Source: RGIG6353 sp964650465
GTDB lineage: Bacteria; Bacillota; Clostridia; Oscillospirales; SIG627
Reading direction: 5' to 3'
DNA: 36,223 nucleotides
Assembly: GCA_964650465.1 (NCBI GenBank)
Contig: CAZYTA010000028.1
Span: 1-36,223, forward strand
The position numbers were made by a program, and so were the translations under genes. A model generated the notes under the pieces. It was not told the origin of the DNA and searched no databases. It worked only from the letters and a program-made list of their open reading frames with translations. Positions 24,649 through 32,403 of the stretch are shown piece by piece; the stretch's first letter is position 1; each line of letters begins with the position of its first letter.

Positions 24649-25242
24649 ATGAGTGCTCAAACAGTAACAAAAAAAATAGAAGAAAAGGCACAAGCCGCCG
24701 CTGAGGCTATAATCGCCGAGGCGAGAGAAAAGGCAGCCTCCGACAGAAGAGTTATTCTTGAGGAAGCAACCGAACGTGCAGATAAGCTGCTTGAAGCAGC
24801 AAAGCAGAATGCCGCCATTGCCGAAAAGGGCAGAGCGCAGGCAGATGAAATGAATATCAAGCTTGGAATTTTAGGTGTAAAGCGTGAGCTTCTTGCCTCG
24901 GCTAAAGCCCAAGCTAAAGCGAAGCTTGCAAAAATGGATGAGGCTGAATTTGTAAAGGTATTTTCAAAATATCTTGCAGAGTCCGAGCTTTCGGGAGAAT
25001 TTGTTATTATTCCCTCGGCATCCCACCGCAGTCTTTGCAAGAACACGCTGACTCAGCTTGAGAAAGCGGCAAACATCAAGCTTACACTTTCCGACAGCGA
25101 TGCTGAATTTGACACAGGCTTTATGCTCTCGGCAGAAAACTATGATGTGGAATTTTCACTCGATGCTGTCCTTGATGAGGTTTTTGAGAAAAACGAAAAG
25201 GCTATTGCTAATATACTCTTTGAAACAGGAGACGTCAAATGA
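24649..25242 (+). CDS. ntpE: V-type ATPase subunit E (peripheral stalk)
   Basis: A 197-residue protein with a long charged N-terminal helix ('KIEEKAQAAAEAIIAEAREKA', residues about 10-90, predicted coiled coil) and a globular C-terminal domain ending 'VLDEVFEKNEKAIANILFE', the layout of V-ATPase subunit E. In the enzyme it pairs with NtpF to brace the catalytic A3B3 head against subunit I. The start is the ATG at 24649, preceded by GGGTGA; the product begins 'MSAQTVTKKIEEKAQAAAE', typical for the family. Its stop overlaps the ntpC start (ATGATGA), which supports translational coupling and stoichiometric expression. Confidence 0.9.
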   Translation: MSAQTVTKKIEEKAQAAAEAIIAEAREKAASDRRVILEEATERADKLLEAAKQNAAIAEKGRAQADEMNIKLGILGVKRELLASAKAQAKAKLAKMDEAEFVKVFSKYLAESELSGEFVIIPSASHRSLCKNTLTQLEKAANIKLTLSDSDAEFDTGFMLSAENYDVEFSLDAVLDEVFEKNEKAIANILFETGDVK

Positions 25243-26099
25243 TGACGGGAAATGAATTTTCAAAAAAGTCATATGAGTATGCTTTGGGTGCAATAAAGGC
25301 GTCCTCCCATCCTCCGCTGACATCGGATGAGCTGAGAAGGCTGGAGGAGGCTGACATGCAGGATTTCCCCAGACTTCTCGACGAGTTTGGCTGGGGACGC
25401 GGAATTGACGGAGACCTGCATAGCAGAATTCAGGGTGAATTTGAATATGCAGTAAGCTTTATAAGGGATGTTTCTCCCGATATGTCAATAACAGACCTTT
25501 TGCTCTTTGAAGAGGATGCCCAAAACCTTAAGCTGTTTTTAAAGGGACAGCTTATAGGACGTGATGTAACCGATATGGCGACATCGGGCGGCTCTGTACC
25601 CGTTGAAATATGGCGAGGCTCGGTGGAAGCAGGAGACTTTACGCTGATAAGCGAGGTCCTTGACAGAGAGCTTGAGGGAATCGAAAACGAAACAGACCCA
25701 TATGTTATAAGCTCACGTGCCGACAGAGCCGTATATCTCCATACTCTTGAGCTTGCCAAAAAGAAAAACAGCGCTCTTTATGAGATGCTTCTCAAATACG
25801 GCGAAGCCAAAAACAGAATATCCGAAGCAAGACTCCGCCTTATGGGACGTAATATTGAAGCTGAAAAGGAGCTTCTTCTCCCTGTTGCCTACACAAGCAT
25901 TGCAGGAGACAGCAGAGATGAGGGCGAAATAATAGCCGAAGCAAAGGAAGCAATTGCACGTGCTATGTATGACCTTAGAAGCGGCGAGGGCTTTGCACCC
26001 ATTGCAGAATATTTCTTTGCAAAGAAAAGCGAAGCGGAAACACTTCGCAGACTTCTTGCGAAATGTGAGCTTCAGGAAAAGGGGGCAGGAGTACAGTGA
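25239..26099 (+). CDS. ntpC: V-type ATPase subunit C (central rotor socket, d/AC39 type)
   Basis: A 286-residue, mainly helical protein of the V-ATPase C/AC39 family, which caps the proteolipid ring and receives the central axle. Sequence conservation is low in this family and the protein is somewhat shorter than usual; recognisable parts are the N-terminal 'YEYALGAIKASSHPPLTSDELRRL', the 'DVTDMATSGG' segment and the C-terminal 'PIAEYFFAKKSEAETLRRLL', where the family has 'P..yl...e.E...lr.i'. Assignment is reinforced by its place between ntpE and ntpG. Two adjacent in-frame ATGs (25239, 25242) could start it; the first overlaps the ntpE stop. Its own TGA overlaps the GTG start of ntpG. Confidence 0.87.
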   Translation: MMTGNEFSKKSYEYALGAIKASSHPPLTSDELRRLEEADMQDFPRLLDEFGWGRGIDGDLHSRIQGEFEYAVSFIRDVSPDMSITDLLLFEEDAQNLKLFLKGQLIGRDVTDMATSGGSVPVEIWRGSVEAGDFTLISEVLDRELEGIENETDPYVISSRADRAVYLHTLELAKKKNSALYEMLLKYGEAKNRISEARLRLMGRNIEAEKELLLPVAYTSIAGDSRDEGEIIAEAKEAIARAMYDLRSGEGFAPIAEYFFAKKSEAETLRRLLAKCELQEKGAGVQ

Positions 26100-26416
26100 G
26101 CGAAAACAAAATTGCGGCTGTAGGCGACAGAGCCAGCATTATCATATTTAATACAGCCGGTATTACTACATGTGCGGCATCCAATGCCAAGGAAGCCGAG
26201 CTGGCTGTCCGCAGACTTGCCACCGACGGATACAAGGTAATATTCATCAGTGAAAGGTACACATCCGACCTTGCTGATATTATTGAAAAATACAGAGAGT
26301 CTGCCTATCCGGCAATTATTCCCATTCCCGACCGTTCGGGCACAATGGGTGTAGGAAACAAAAAAATTATTGCCAATATGGAAAAAGCTATCGGAACTAA
26401 TATTTTTGACAAATAG
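26096..26416 (+). CDS. ntpG: V-type ATPase subunit F (central axle), GTG start
   Basis: A 106-residue protein matching the small V-ATPase subunit F (NtpG), which joins subunit D in the rotating axle. The Rossmann-like core is visible in 'KIAAVGDRASIIIFNTAGI' (family 'iavigd.d...gF.l.Gi') and 'GYKVIFISERYTSDLADII' (family 'd.giilite..a..i...i'), followed by 'YPAIIPIPDRSGTMGVG', a proline-rich turn conserved in the family. The start is GTG at 26096, overlapping the ntpC TGA (GTGA), with a GGGGGCAGGAG ribosome-binding site upstream; no ATG is placed to give this N-terminus. Confidence 0.92.
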   Translation: MSENKIAAVGDRASIIIFNTAGITTCAASNAKEAELAVRRLATDGYKVIFISERYTSDLADIIEKYRESAYPAIIPIPDRSGTMGVGNKKIIANMEKAIGTNIFDK

Positions 26417-26423
26417 GAAAGGT

Positions 26424-26435
26424 AAGGTATACCTT
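26424..26435 (+). promoter_or_regulatory. Palindrome spanning the ntpA ribosome-binding site
   Basis: AAGGTATACCTT is a perfect 12-nt palindrome between ntpG and ntpA. Its AAGG is the best-spaced Shine-Dalgarno for the ntpA ATG at 26438; the purines at 26416-26422 are about 15 nt away. Pairing of AAGG with CCTT could tune ntpA translation. The loop would be very small, so the effect is uncertain. Confidence 0.25.
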
Positions 26436-26437
26436 AA

Positions 26438-28210
26438 ATGGAAAATCAGGTAGGAACTATATATAAGGTTGCAGGTCCTCTTATCGTTGCCACGGGCATG
26501 CGTGACGTGCAGATGTATGACGTTGTACGTGTCAGCGAAAAGAAGCTTCTGGGCGAGGTAATTGAGCTCAGAGATGACCGTGCATCCATTCAGGTCTACG
26601 AGGATACCACGGGAATCGGACCGGGTGAAAACGTATATGTCACAGGCGAGCCTCTTTCGGCTGAGCTTGCACCCGGACTTATTGAGGGTATTTTCGACGG
26701 AATAGAGAGACCTCTTGTAAAAATAAGAGAGGCTGCAGGAAGCAGAATCCCCAGAGGTATCGACCTCCCCAAGCTTGACAGAGAGAAAAAATGGTTTTTC
26801 AAGGCTGTAGCCAAGGTTGGAGACAAGGTTTACGGCGGCGATGTTCTGGGAGAGGTTGAGGAAACTCTTGCGGTAACACAGAAGATAATGGTGCCACCCG
26901 AAATGTCAGGTACTGTTGAATGGGTATTTGAAGGTGAGGCAACCATTACCGAAACAATTGCAAAAATCAAGACAGACAAGGGCGAGATAAAAGAAATCGC
27001 AATGCTTCAAAAGTGGCCTGTGCGACGCAGACGTCCCTATGCCCAAAAGCTCGTTCCCAATGAGCCTATGATAACAGGTCAGAGAGTTATCGACTCACTT
27101 TTCCCCATCACAAAGGGCGGTGTTGCGGCTATTCCCGGTCCCTTCGGCTCGGGAAAAACAGTTACACAGCACCAGATAGCAAAGTGGGCTGATGCAGATA
27201 TCATCATCTACATCGGCTGCGGTGAACGCGGAAACGAAATGACCGACGTTCTTAAGGAATTCCCCACACTGAACGACCCGAGAACAGGTCTTTCCATTAT
27301 GAAGAGAACCGTTCTTATTGCCAACACATCGGATATGCCTGTTGCGGCACGTGAAGCCTCTATCTATACAGGTATAACCATTGCCGAATATTTCAGAGAC
27401 ATGGGCTACAAGGTAGCTATTATCGCCGACTCAACATCACGTTGGGCAGAGGCTCTTCGTGAAATGTCGGGACGTCTTGAAGAAATGCCCGGTGAAGAGG
27501 GCTATCCCGCATATCTGTCAACCCGTCTTGCAGAATTCTATGAGCGTGCAGGCTCTGTTAAGTGTCTTGGCGGTAGATACGGCGCTATCACTGCCATCGG
27601 TGCGGTATCCCCTCCCGGCGGTGACACCAGTGAACCTGTTTCACAGGCAACTCTCCGTATTGTAAAGGTTTTCTGGGGACTGAGCGCAGACCTTGCATAC
27701 AAGCGCCACTTCCCTGCCATCGACTGGCTCAAGAGCTATTCTCTTTATGAAGATTCCGCATTTAAATATTACACAGAAAATGTCAGCGACCAATGGGCTG
27801 TACACATAAGAGAAGTAAAGGCACTTCTTCAGGAGGAAGCCGAGCTTCAGGAAATTGTGCGTCTTATAGGCTTTGATGCCCTTGGTGAAAAGGACAGAAT
27901 TACCATTGAGTGCGCACGTTCAATCCGTGAGGACTTCTTACAGCAGGACTCATTCCGTGAGCACGACCGTTACACTTCATCAGCAAAGCAGGGCGATATG
28001 ATTGCGGCTATACTTGGCTGGTACCACCTGAGTCTTGCTTCTCTGGGCAAGGGCGCTACCTACAAAATGATAATGGGTATGCCTGTGCTTGAAAGAATAG
28101 CCAAGATGAAATATGTTCCCGAAGAGGAATGGACAAGCTACTATGCAGAGCTCAGCGACGCTCTTTCAAAAGAGTTTACAGAAATCGGAGTAGGAGGTGA
28201 CAGAGCTTGA
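26438..28210 (+). CDS. ntpA: V-type ATPase catalytic subunit A
   Basis: A 590-residue catalytic subunit of the V-type ATPase. The Walker A loop 'GPFGSGKTV' (G234 to about V242, K240) is the V-type version of the P-loop, with the family's Phe and Ser. 'GERGNEMTDVLKEFP' carries the catalytic glutamate, and 'ALREMSGRLEEMPGEEGYPAYL' and 'SPPGGDTSEPV' are further signature segments. Residues about 110-190 are the non-homologous insert that separates A from F-type beta. It hydrolyses (or makes) ATP in the A3B3 head to drive Na+ or H+ transport. The 3' end overlaps the ntpB start by 4 bp. A possible translation-tuning palindrome lies just before the ATG. Confidence 0.98.
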   Translation: MENQVGTIYKVAGPLIVATGMRDVQMYDVVRVSEKKLLGEVIELRDDRASIQVYEDTTGIGPGENVYVTGEPLSAELAPGLIEGIFDGIERPLVKIREAAGSRIPRGIDLPKLDREKKWFFKAVAKVGDKVYGGDVLGEVEETLAVTQKIMVPPEMSGTVEWVFEGEATITETIAKIKTDKGEIKEIAMLQKWPVRRRRPYAQKLVPNEPMITGQRVIDSLFPITKGGVAAIPGPFGSGKTVTQHQIAKWADADIIIYIGCGERGNEMTDVLKEFPTLNDPRTGLSIMKRTVLIANTSDMPVAAREASIYTGITIAEYFRDMGYKVAIIADSTSRWAEALREMSGRLEEMPGEEGYPAYLSTRLAEFYERAGSVKCLGGRYGAITAIGAVSPPGGDTSEPVSQATLRIVKVFWGLSADLAYKRHFPAIDWLKSYSLYEDSAFKYYTENVSDQWAVHIREVKALLQEEAELQEIVRLIGFDALGEKDRITIECARSIREDFLQQDSFREHDRYTSSAKQGDMIAAILGWYHLSLASLGKGATYKMIMGMPVLERIAKMKYVPEEEWTSYYAELSDALSKEFTEIGVGGDRA

Positions 28211-29580
28211 AAAAGGAATACAAAACAATAAAAGAGGCTGTCGGACCTCTTATGATGGTTGAATGTGTTGACAATGTAAAATACTACGAAATCGTTGAAA
28301 TCAAAGAAGCTAACGGCAACACAAGACTTGGCAGAGTTCTTGAAATAAAGGACAAAACGGCGGTGGTACAGCTTTTTGAAAGCTCTCAGGGGCTTCAGCT
28401 TTCCACATCTAAGGCAAAGTTCCTCGGTCATCCCCTTGAACTTGCGGTTTCAAAGGATATGATAGGCAGAGTATTCGACGGAATGGGCAGACCCATTGAC
28501 GGCGGTGCTGAAATTGTTGCCGAAAGATATGACGACATCAACGGTGAGCCCATCAATCCTGCGGCACGTGACTATCCTGCAGAATTTATCCAGACAGGTG
28601 TTTCCGCCATTGACGGACTTAACACACTTGTCAGAGGACAGAAGCTCCCCATCTTCTCGGGCTCGGGTCTCCCCCACGCCAATCTTGCGGCACAGATTGC
28701 AAGACAGGCAAAGGTTCGAGGCGGCAATGACAACTTTGCGGTTGTATTTGCAGCTATAGGTATTACCTTCGAGGAAGCTCAGTTCTTTGTAGAGGACTTC
28801 AAAAAGACAGGCTCTATTGAGCGTTCTGTTCTCTTTATGAACCTTGCAGATGCTCCTGCTGTTGAGCGTATCGCAACTCCCCGTATGGCTATTACCTGTG
28901 CAGAGTACCTCGCCTACGAGCTTGGTATGCACGTTCTTGTAATTCTCACCGACCTTACCAACTATGCCGAGGCACTCCGTGAGGTTTCGGCGGCACGTAA
29001 AGAGGTTCCCGGAAGAAGAGGATATCCCGGATATCTCTATACCGACCTTGCTACTCTTTACGAGAGAGCGGGACGAATTAACGGTAAGGGCGGCTCTATC
29101 ACACAGATTCCCATTCTTTCCATGCCCGAGGATGACAAAACTCACCCCATTCCCGACCTTACGGGATATATTACAGAGGGTCAGATAATCCTGTCCCGTG
29201 AGCTTTACAACAAGGGTATTGAGCCTCCCATTGATGTTCTGCCTTCTCTCAGCCGACTTAAGAACAAGGGTATCGGCGACGGTAAGACCCGTGAGGACCA
29301 TGCTGACACAATGAACCAGATATTTGCGGCTTACGCCAGAGGTAAGGAAGCAAAAGAGCTTGCGGTAGTTCTCGGTGAGGCGGCTTTGTCTGAAATGGAC
29401 AGAAAATATGCTAAGTTCTCGGAAGCCTTTGAAAATGAATATGTTTCTCAGGGCTACACTGCAGACAGAAGCATTGAAGAGACTTTGGAGATAGGCTGGA
29501 AGCTTCTTTCCATTCTTCCCAAGTCTGAGCTTAAGAGAATCAGACCCGAATATATTGAAAAATATATGACCGAAAGCTGA
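28207..29580 (+). CDS. ntpB: V-type ATPase regulatory subunit B, TTG start
   Basis: A 457-residue non-catalytic B subunit that alternates with A in the A3B3 head. 'GRVFDGMGRPIDGG' is a standard alpha/beta-family motif, and where A has a P-loop this protein has 'FSGSGLPHANLAAQIARQA', the degenerate loop typical of B. 'EEAQFFVEDF', 'TDLTNYAEALREVSAARKEVPGRRGYPGYLYTDLA' (shown in part) and 'SRLKNKGIGDGKTREDH' further identify it. The start is TTG at 28207: GGAGGTGA lies 6 nt upstream and the TTG overlaps the ntpA stop (TTGA), while the first internal ATG would remove conserved N-terminal sequence ('GPLMMVECVDNVKYYE'). Confidence 0.97.
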   Translation: MKKEYKTIKEAVGPLMMVECVDNVKYYEIVEIKEANGNTRLGRVLEIKDKTAVVQLFESSQGLQLSTSKAKFLGHPLELAVSKDMIGRVFDGMGRPIDGGAEIVAERYDDINGEPINPAARDYPAEFIQTGVSAIDGLNTLVRGQKLPIFSGSGLPHANLAAQIARQAKVRGGNDNFAVVFAAIGITFEEAQFFVEDFKKTGSIERSVLFMNLADAPAVERIATPRMAITCAEYLAYELGMHVLVILTDLTNYAEALREVSAARKEVPGRRGYPGYLYTDLATLYERAGRINGKGGSITQIPILSMPEDDKTHPIPDLTGYITEGQIILSRELYNKGIEPPIDVLPSLSRLKNKGIGDGKTREDHADTMNQIFAAYARGKEAKELAVVLGEAALSEMDRKYAKFSEAFENEYVSQGYTADRSIEETLEIGWKLLSILPKSELKRIRPEYIEKYMTES

Positions 29581-29590
29581 GGTGGGATAG

Positions 29591-30217
29591 ATGGCAACGC
29601 GTGTAAATCCCACAAGAATGGAGCTGACACGCACTAAAAAGAGACTTGCAACAGCAGTCAGAGGCCACAAGCTTCTTAAGGATAAGCAGGACGAAATGGC
29701 TCGTCAGTTTATGTCCTATATCAGAAGAAACCGTGAGCTGAGACTTGAGGTTGAAGAGCTCCTTGCACAGGCGATGCAAAACACAGCAATCGCCGAGGCG
29801 GAAATGGGCGAGAGTGCCGTTACAGAAGCACTGCTTGTTCCTACAGCATCAAATGATGCAGATTACGGCTTTAAGAATATAATGAGTATTCTTGTACCCG
29901 ATATCACTGTAGAAAACAAAGAGGGCGGTACCTCCATTCCCTACTCTACTGCGTTCACCTCCGAATATCTTGACCGCGCAACCCTTGACATTCAAAAGCT
30001 TATGCCCAAGCTTCTTGAGCTTGCATCGGTGGAAAAAACCTGCGATATGCTTGCCGATGAGCTTGAGAGAACAAGAAGGCGTGTAAATGCCCTTGAATAT
30101 GTAATGATAGCCGAAATGAAGGCTAACATCAAGTTTATCACTATGAAGCTTGAGGACAACGAGCGCGGAAACCTGACCCGACTTATGAAGGTCAAGGATA
30201 TGATGAAGGAAGACTGA
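29591..30217 (+). CDS. ntpD: V-type ATPase subunit D (central axle)
   Basis: A 208-residue protein of the V-ATPase D family: a long antiparallel coiled coil that forms the rotating shaft inside A3B3. The opening 'VNPTRMELTRTKKRLATAVRGHKLLKDKQDEM' (partly shown) is the family signature, and the C-terminal helix 'LERTRRRVNALEYVMIAEM' is equally characteristic. AGGTGGGAT precedes the ATG, 10 bp after the ntpB stop. It is the last ATPase gene here; the ntpH and ntpJ genes that follow in Enterococcus are absent, and a palindromic 3'-end element and a convergent gene come next. Confidence 0.96.
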   Translation: MATRVNPTRMELTRTKKRLATAVRGHKLLKDKQDEMARQFMSYIRRNRELRLEVEELLAQAMQNTAIAEAEMGESAVTEALLVPTASNDADYGFKNIMSILVPDITVENKEGGTSIPYSTAFTSEYLDRATLDIQKLMPKLLELASVEKTCDMLADELERTRRRVNALEYVMIAEMKANIKFITMKLEDNERGNLTRLMKVKDMMKED

Positions 30218-30233
30218 TTTTAGACTTTTTGGT

Positions 30234-30264
30234 GAAGGGAGCTTTTTAGCAAAAAGCTCCCTTC
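30234..30264 (+). repeat. 14-bp perfect palindrome after ntpD
   Basis: GAAGGGAGCTTTTT (30234-30247) and AAAAAGCTCCCTTC (30251-30264) flank an AGC loop. It shares the CTTTT-x-AGC-AAAAAG core with 14346-14380. It probably protects or terminates the V-ATPase transcript, but no good T-run follows. The rest of the 335-bp gap to the convergent gene (30265-30501) has no ORF or RNA gene that I can support. Confidence 0.55.
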
Positions 30265-30501
30265 CCTTGCACCTCCGACTCGCTTTAGCCTCACACATTG
30301 TTCGGCTACGCTCTCTGGACGGCTTGAACTTTTGCACTTTACGCTAAACGCTTCAAGGCAAAAGTCCCCCGCACGCCCGAAAAACAATTTTAGGAAGTAC
30401 TTTTATTGCAGTACAATTGCAAAAAACATTCTCACCGTTTTACTTTGTTTGGGTGTAGATATTGAGAATTACTTTTACTTTTTATGCTTTTGGGGAGAGC
30501 A

Positions 30502-30536
30502 CGAGAGGGGACTTTTTGCTAAAAAGTCCCCTCTCG
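30502..30536 (-). repeat. 16-bp perfect palindrome downstream of the cytidylate-kinase-like gene
   Basis: CGAGAGGGGACTTTTT (30502-30517) and AAAAAGTCCCCTCTCG (30521-30536). Read on the minus strand, in the sense of the adjacent gene, the loop is AGC, as in the other two copies, and 13 bases later comes CTCCCCAAAAGCA (30497-30485), identical to 14387-14399. So it is the same 3'-end element in the opposite orientation. Confidence 0.6.
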
Positions 30537-30552
30537 CTAATGTATTATATTA

Positions 30553-31188
30553 TTACAAATTCGGTTTTTCGTGTGAACGGCGTTCAACGCATTCGCAGAT
30601 AAGACGGGCGGCAAGGTCTGTGCCGAACTTACCAGAGTCGATAATCAGGTCGTAGTATTCGGGTCTGCCCCATACCTGCTGAGTATGGCTGTCATAATAG
30701 TCTGCTCTTATTTTATCGGTCTTTTTTATAAGCTTTTTCGCTTCCGCTTCGCTTATGTGATAAAGACGGCAGGCACGTTCTATTCTCTGAGAAAGGTCAG
30801 CCTTTATGAAAACACTTATCACATTGGGGCGGTCAGCTAAAACAAAATCCGCACATCTGCCCATAATAACGCAAGAGCCCTTGTCCGCATAGTTTGAAAT
30901 AGCGCTGAACTGTGCTTCTGCTATTCTTATGCTGATTGGAAGCATAAGAGAAGGGTCATCTGTATACCAGTAGTTTGCATACTGATATCCGGGATAATCC
31001 CAAAGCTTAGGCGGTTTTTCGTCGTGCTTTTTAATGTCCTCTGGTGTCATTTTAAGCAATCCTGCCGCTTCGTCTATTATCTCTCTGTCATAATAAGGAA
31101 TGTCAAGTGCTTTTGCAACCTTGTGTCCTATCTCGGCGCCGCCGCTGCAAAACTGTCTTCCTAATGTAATTACCCAATTATTTTCCAT
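30553..31188 (-). CDS. Cytidylate-kinase-like family protein
   Basis: A 211-residue P-loop kinase-like protein. The N-terminal 'VITLGRQFCSGGAEIGHKVAKALDIPYYDREIIDEAA' (partly shown) is the hallmark of the cytidylate-kinase-like family (Cytidylate_kin2): a modified phosphate-binding loop 'GRQFCSGG' in place of the canonical GxxGSGK, then 'YYD'. 'CVIMGRCADFVLADRPNVISVFIKA' and 'RIERACRLYHISEAEAKKLIKKTDKIRADYY' (partly shown) supply the NMP-binding and lid regions. The true substrate of this clostridial family is not established; it is not the standard Cmk. AAAGGAGC precedes the ATG. It is divergent from cysK and convergent with the V-ATPase operon. Confidence 0.85.
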   Translation of the reverse strand: MENNWVITLGRQFCSGGAEIGHKVAKALDIPYYDREIIDEAAGLLKMTPEDIKKHDEKPPKLWDYPGYQYANYWYTDDPSLMLPISIRIAEAQFSAISNYADKGSCVIMGRCADFVLADRPNVISVFIKADLSQRIERACRLYHISEAEAKKLIKKTDKIRADYYDSHTQQVWGRPEYYDLIIDSGKFGTDLAARLICECVERRSHEKPNL

Positions 31189-31268
31189 AAAATGCTCCTT
31201 TCTGCATATAGCATTATATTATTACGTTACTATTTTATCACATTTATTTAAATTTTGCAACAGTCATA

Positions 31269-31297
31269 TTGATTTTTTTGGTCATTTGTGATAAAAT
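31269..31297 (+). promoter_or_regulatory. Promoter of cysK
   Basis: TTGATT (31269-31274), a 17-bp spacer and TAAAAT (31292-31297) lie 18 bp before the cysK ATG. The leader is far too short to hold a T-box or S-box riboswitch. Confidence 0.55.
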
Positions 31298-31314
31298 TTT
31301 TCAGAGGTGAAATT

Positions 31315-32238
31315 ATGATTTACAGCAATATTACAGAATTGGTAGGTAACACTCCTCTTGTAAGAGCAAAAAAGCTTGAACAGGAGTGCAAAGCCGACGC
31401 CAGAATAATAATGAAATTAGAGCTGTTCAATCCTGCGGGAAGTTCAAAAGACAGAGTAGCTCTTGAAATGATAAAGGACGCACTTGAAAGCGGTAAAATA
31501 AAAGAGGGCGCAACTCTCATTGAGCCCACAAGCGGAAATACAGGCATAGGACTGGCAATGGCGGCATCGGCATACGGACTCAACACCGTATTGGTTATGC
31601 CCGACACAATGAGCCTTGAAAGGCGGAAGATACTCGCCGCATACGGTGCAGAGCTTGTACTGACACCGGGTGCCGAGGGCATGGCAGGCGCTATAAAGAA
31701 GGCTGAGGAGCTTGCCGAAAGCATTGAGGGGGCATTTATTCCGTCTCAATTCGACAATCCCGCAAATCCCATGTCACATTACAAAACAACGGGACGGGAG
31801 ATATGGGAGGATACAAACGGCGAGCTTGACATTTTTGTGGCAACTGTGGGCACGGGCGGTACAATATCGGGCAGTGCAAGATATCTTAAAGAGCAAAACC
31901 CAAATATAAAAATAATTGCGGTAGAGCCCTCAGACTCACCGCTCATATCAAAGGGCAAGGCAGGTCCTCACAAGCTTCAGGGAATCGGTGCAAATTTCAT
32001 ACCGAAAAATTACGATGCCGATTTGATTGACGGAGTAATGACCGCAACTACAGACGAAGCATACGAAACAGTAAGACTTCTTGCACGGCTTGAGGGTACC
32101 CTTGTGGGTATCTCCTCGGGTGCCGCGGTTTCGGCGGCAGTGAGACTTGCAAAAATGCCGGAAAACAAGGGCAAGAGGATAGTTGTTCTCTGTCCCGATA
32201 CGGGAATGAGATATCTTTCAACCGAAGGACTGCTTTAA
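31315..32238 (+). CDS. cysK: Cysteine synthase A (O-acetylserine sulfhydrylase)
   Basis: A 307-residue PLP enzyme that makes L-cysteine from O-acetylserine and sulfide. 'ELVGNTPLVRAKKL' opens the fold; 'FNPAGSSKDRVALEMI' contains the PLP-binding lysine; 'EPTSGNTGIGLAMAA' is the substrate/asparagine loop; 'VGTGGTISGSARYL' binds the cofactor phosphate; 'GISSGAAVSAAVRLA' carries the serine that contacts the PLP nitrogen. Length is typical of CysK and there is no extra regulatory (CBS) domain. I start at ATG 31315, preceded by AGAGGTG; an in-frame GTG at 31288 overlaps the promoter. No other sulfur gene is in the window, so cysteine biosynthesis is completed elsewhere. Confidence 0.94.
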   Translation: MIYSNITELVGNTPLVRAKKLEQECKADARIIMKLELFNPAGSSKDRVALEMIKDALESGKIKEGATLIEPTSGNTGIGLAMAASAYGLNTVLVMPDTMSLERRKILAAYGAELVLTPGAEGMAGAIKKAEELAESIEGAFIPSQFDNPANPMSHYKTTGREIWEDTNGELDIFVATVGTGGTISGSARYLKEQNPNIKIIAVEPSDSPLISKGKAGPHKLQGIGANFIPKNYDADLIDGVMTATTDEAYETVRLLARLEGTLVGISSGAAVSAAVRLAKMPENKGKRIVVLCPDTGMRYLSTEGLL

Positions 32239-32246
32239 TTATATAC

Positions 32247-32317
32247 GGCGGGAGCAAGCCCCCGCCCTACGTCAGTCTTTGTACAAATTGTAATGTAGGG
32301 GAGGGGTTTCCCCTCCC
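32247..32317. repeat. REP-like palindrome pair after cysK
   Basis: GGCGGG (32247-32252) pairs with CCCGCC (32261-32266), and GGGAGGGG (32299-32306) pairs with CCCCTCCC (32310-32317). CCCTACG and TGTAGGGG sit on the inner sides of the two hairpins as an inverted pair. This GC-rich double hairpin in an AT-rich gap is the shape of dispersed clostridial intergenic repeats. Confidence 0.5.
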
Positions 32318-32378
32318 GCATAATATAAATTTAATGAGGAAAACCTTTACTGCATTCAGCGTAGTTTTACAAGCAAAA

Positions 32379-32403
32379 ACATCTCCGTTTATGTCGGAGA
32401 TGT
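32379..32403 (-). terminator. Terminator overlapping the end of the AraC-type gene at 32389
   Basis: ACATCTCCG (32379-32387) pairs with CGGAGATGT (32395-32403). On the minus strand it is followed by TTTTTGC, on the plus strand by TTTTCTG, so it may work both ways. The stem includes the last codons and stop of the regulator gene. Confidence 0.75.

Noticed and set aside
28450..29670. A 406-codon open frame on the minus strand opposite ntpB
   Set aside because: Antisense shadow of a highly conserved gene; Cys/Ser-rich low-complexity product with no family resemblance and no ribosome-binding site.
31189..31314. T-box or other cysteine-responsive riboswitch before cysK
   Set aside because: Promoter boxes end 18 bp before the start codon; there is no room for a leader and no specifier or antiterminator sequence.
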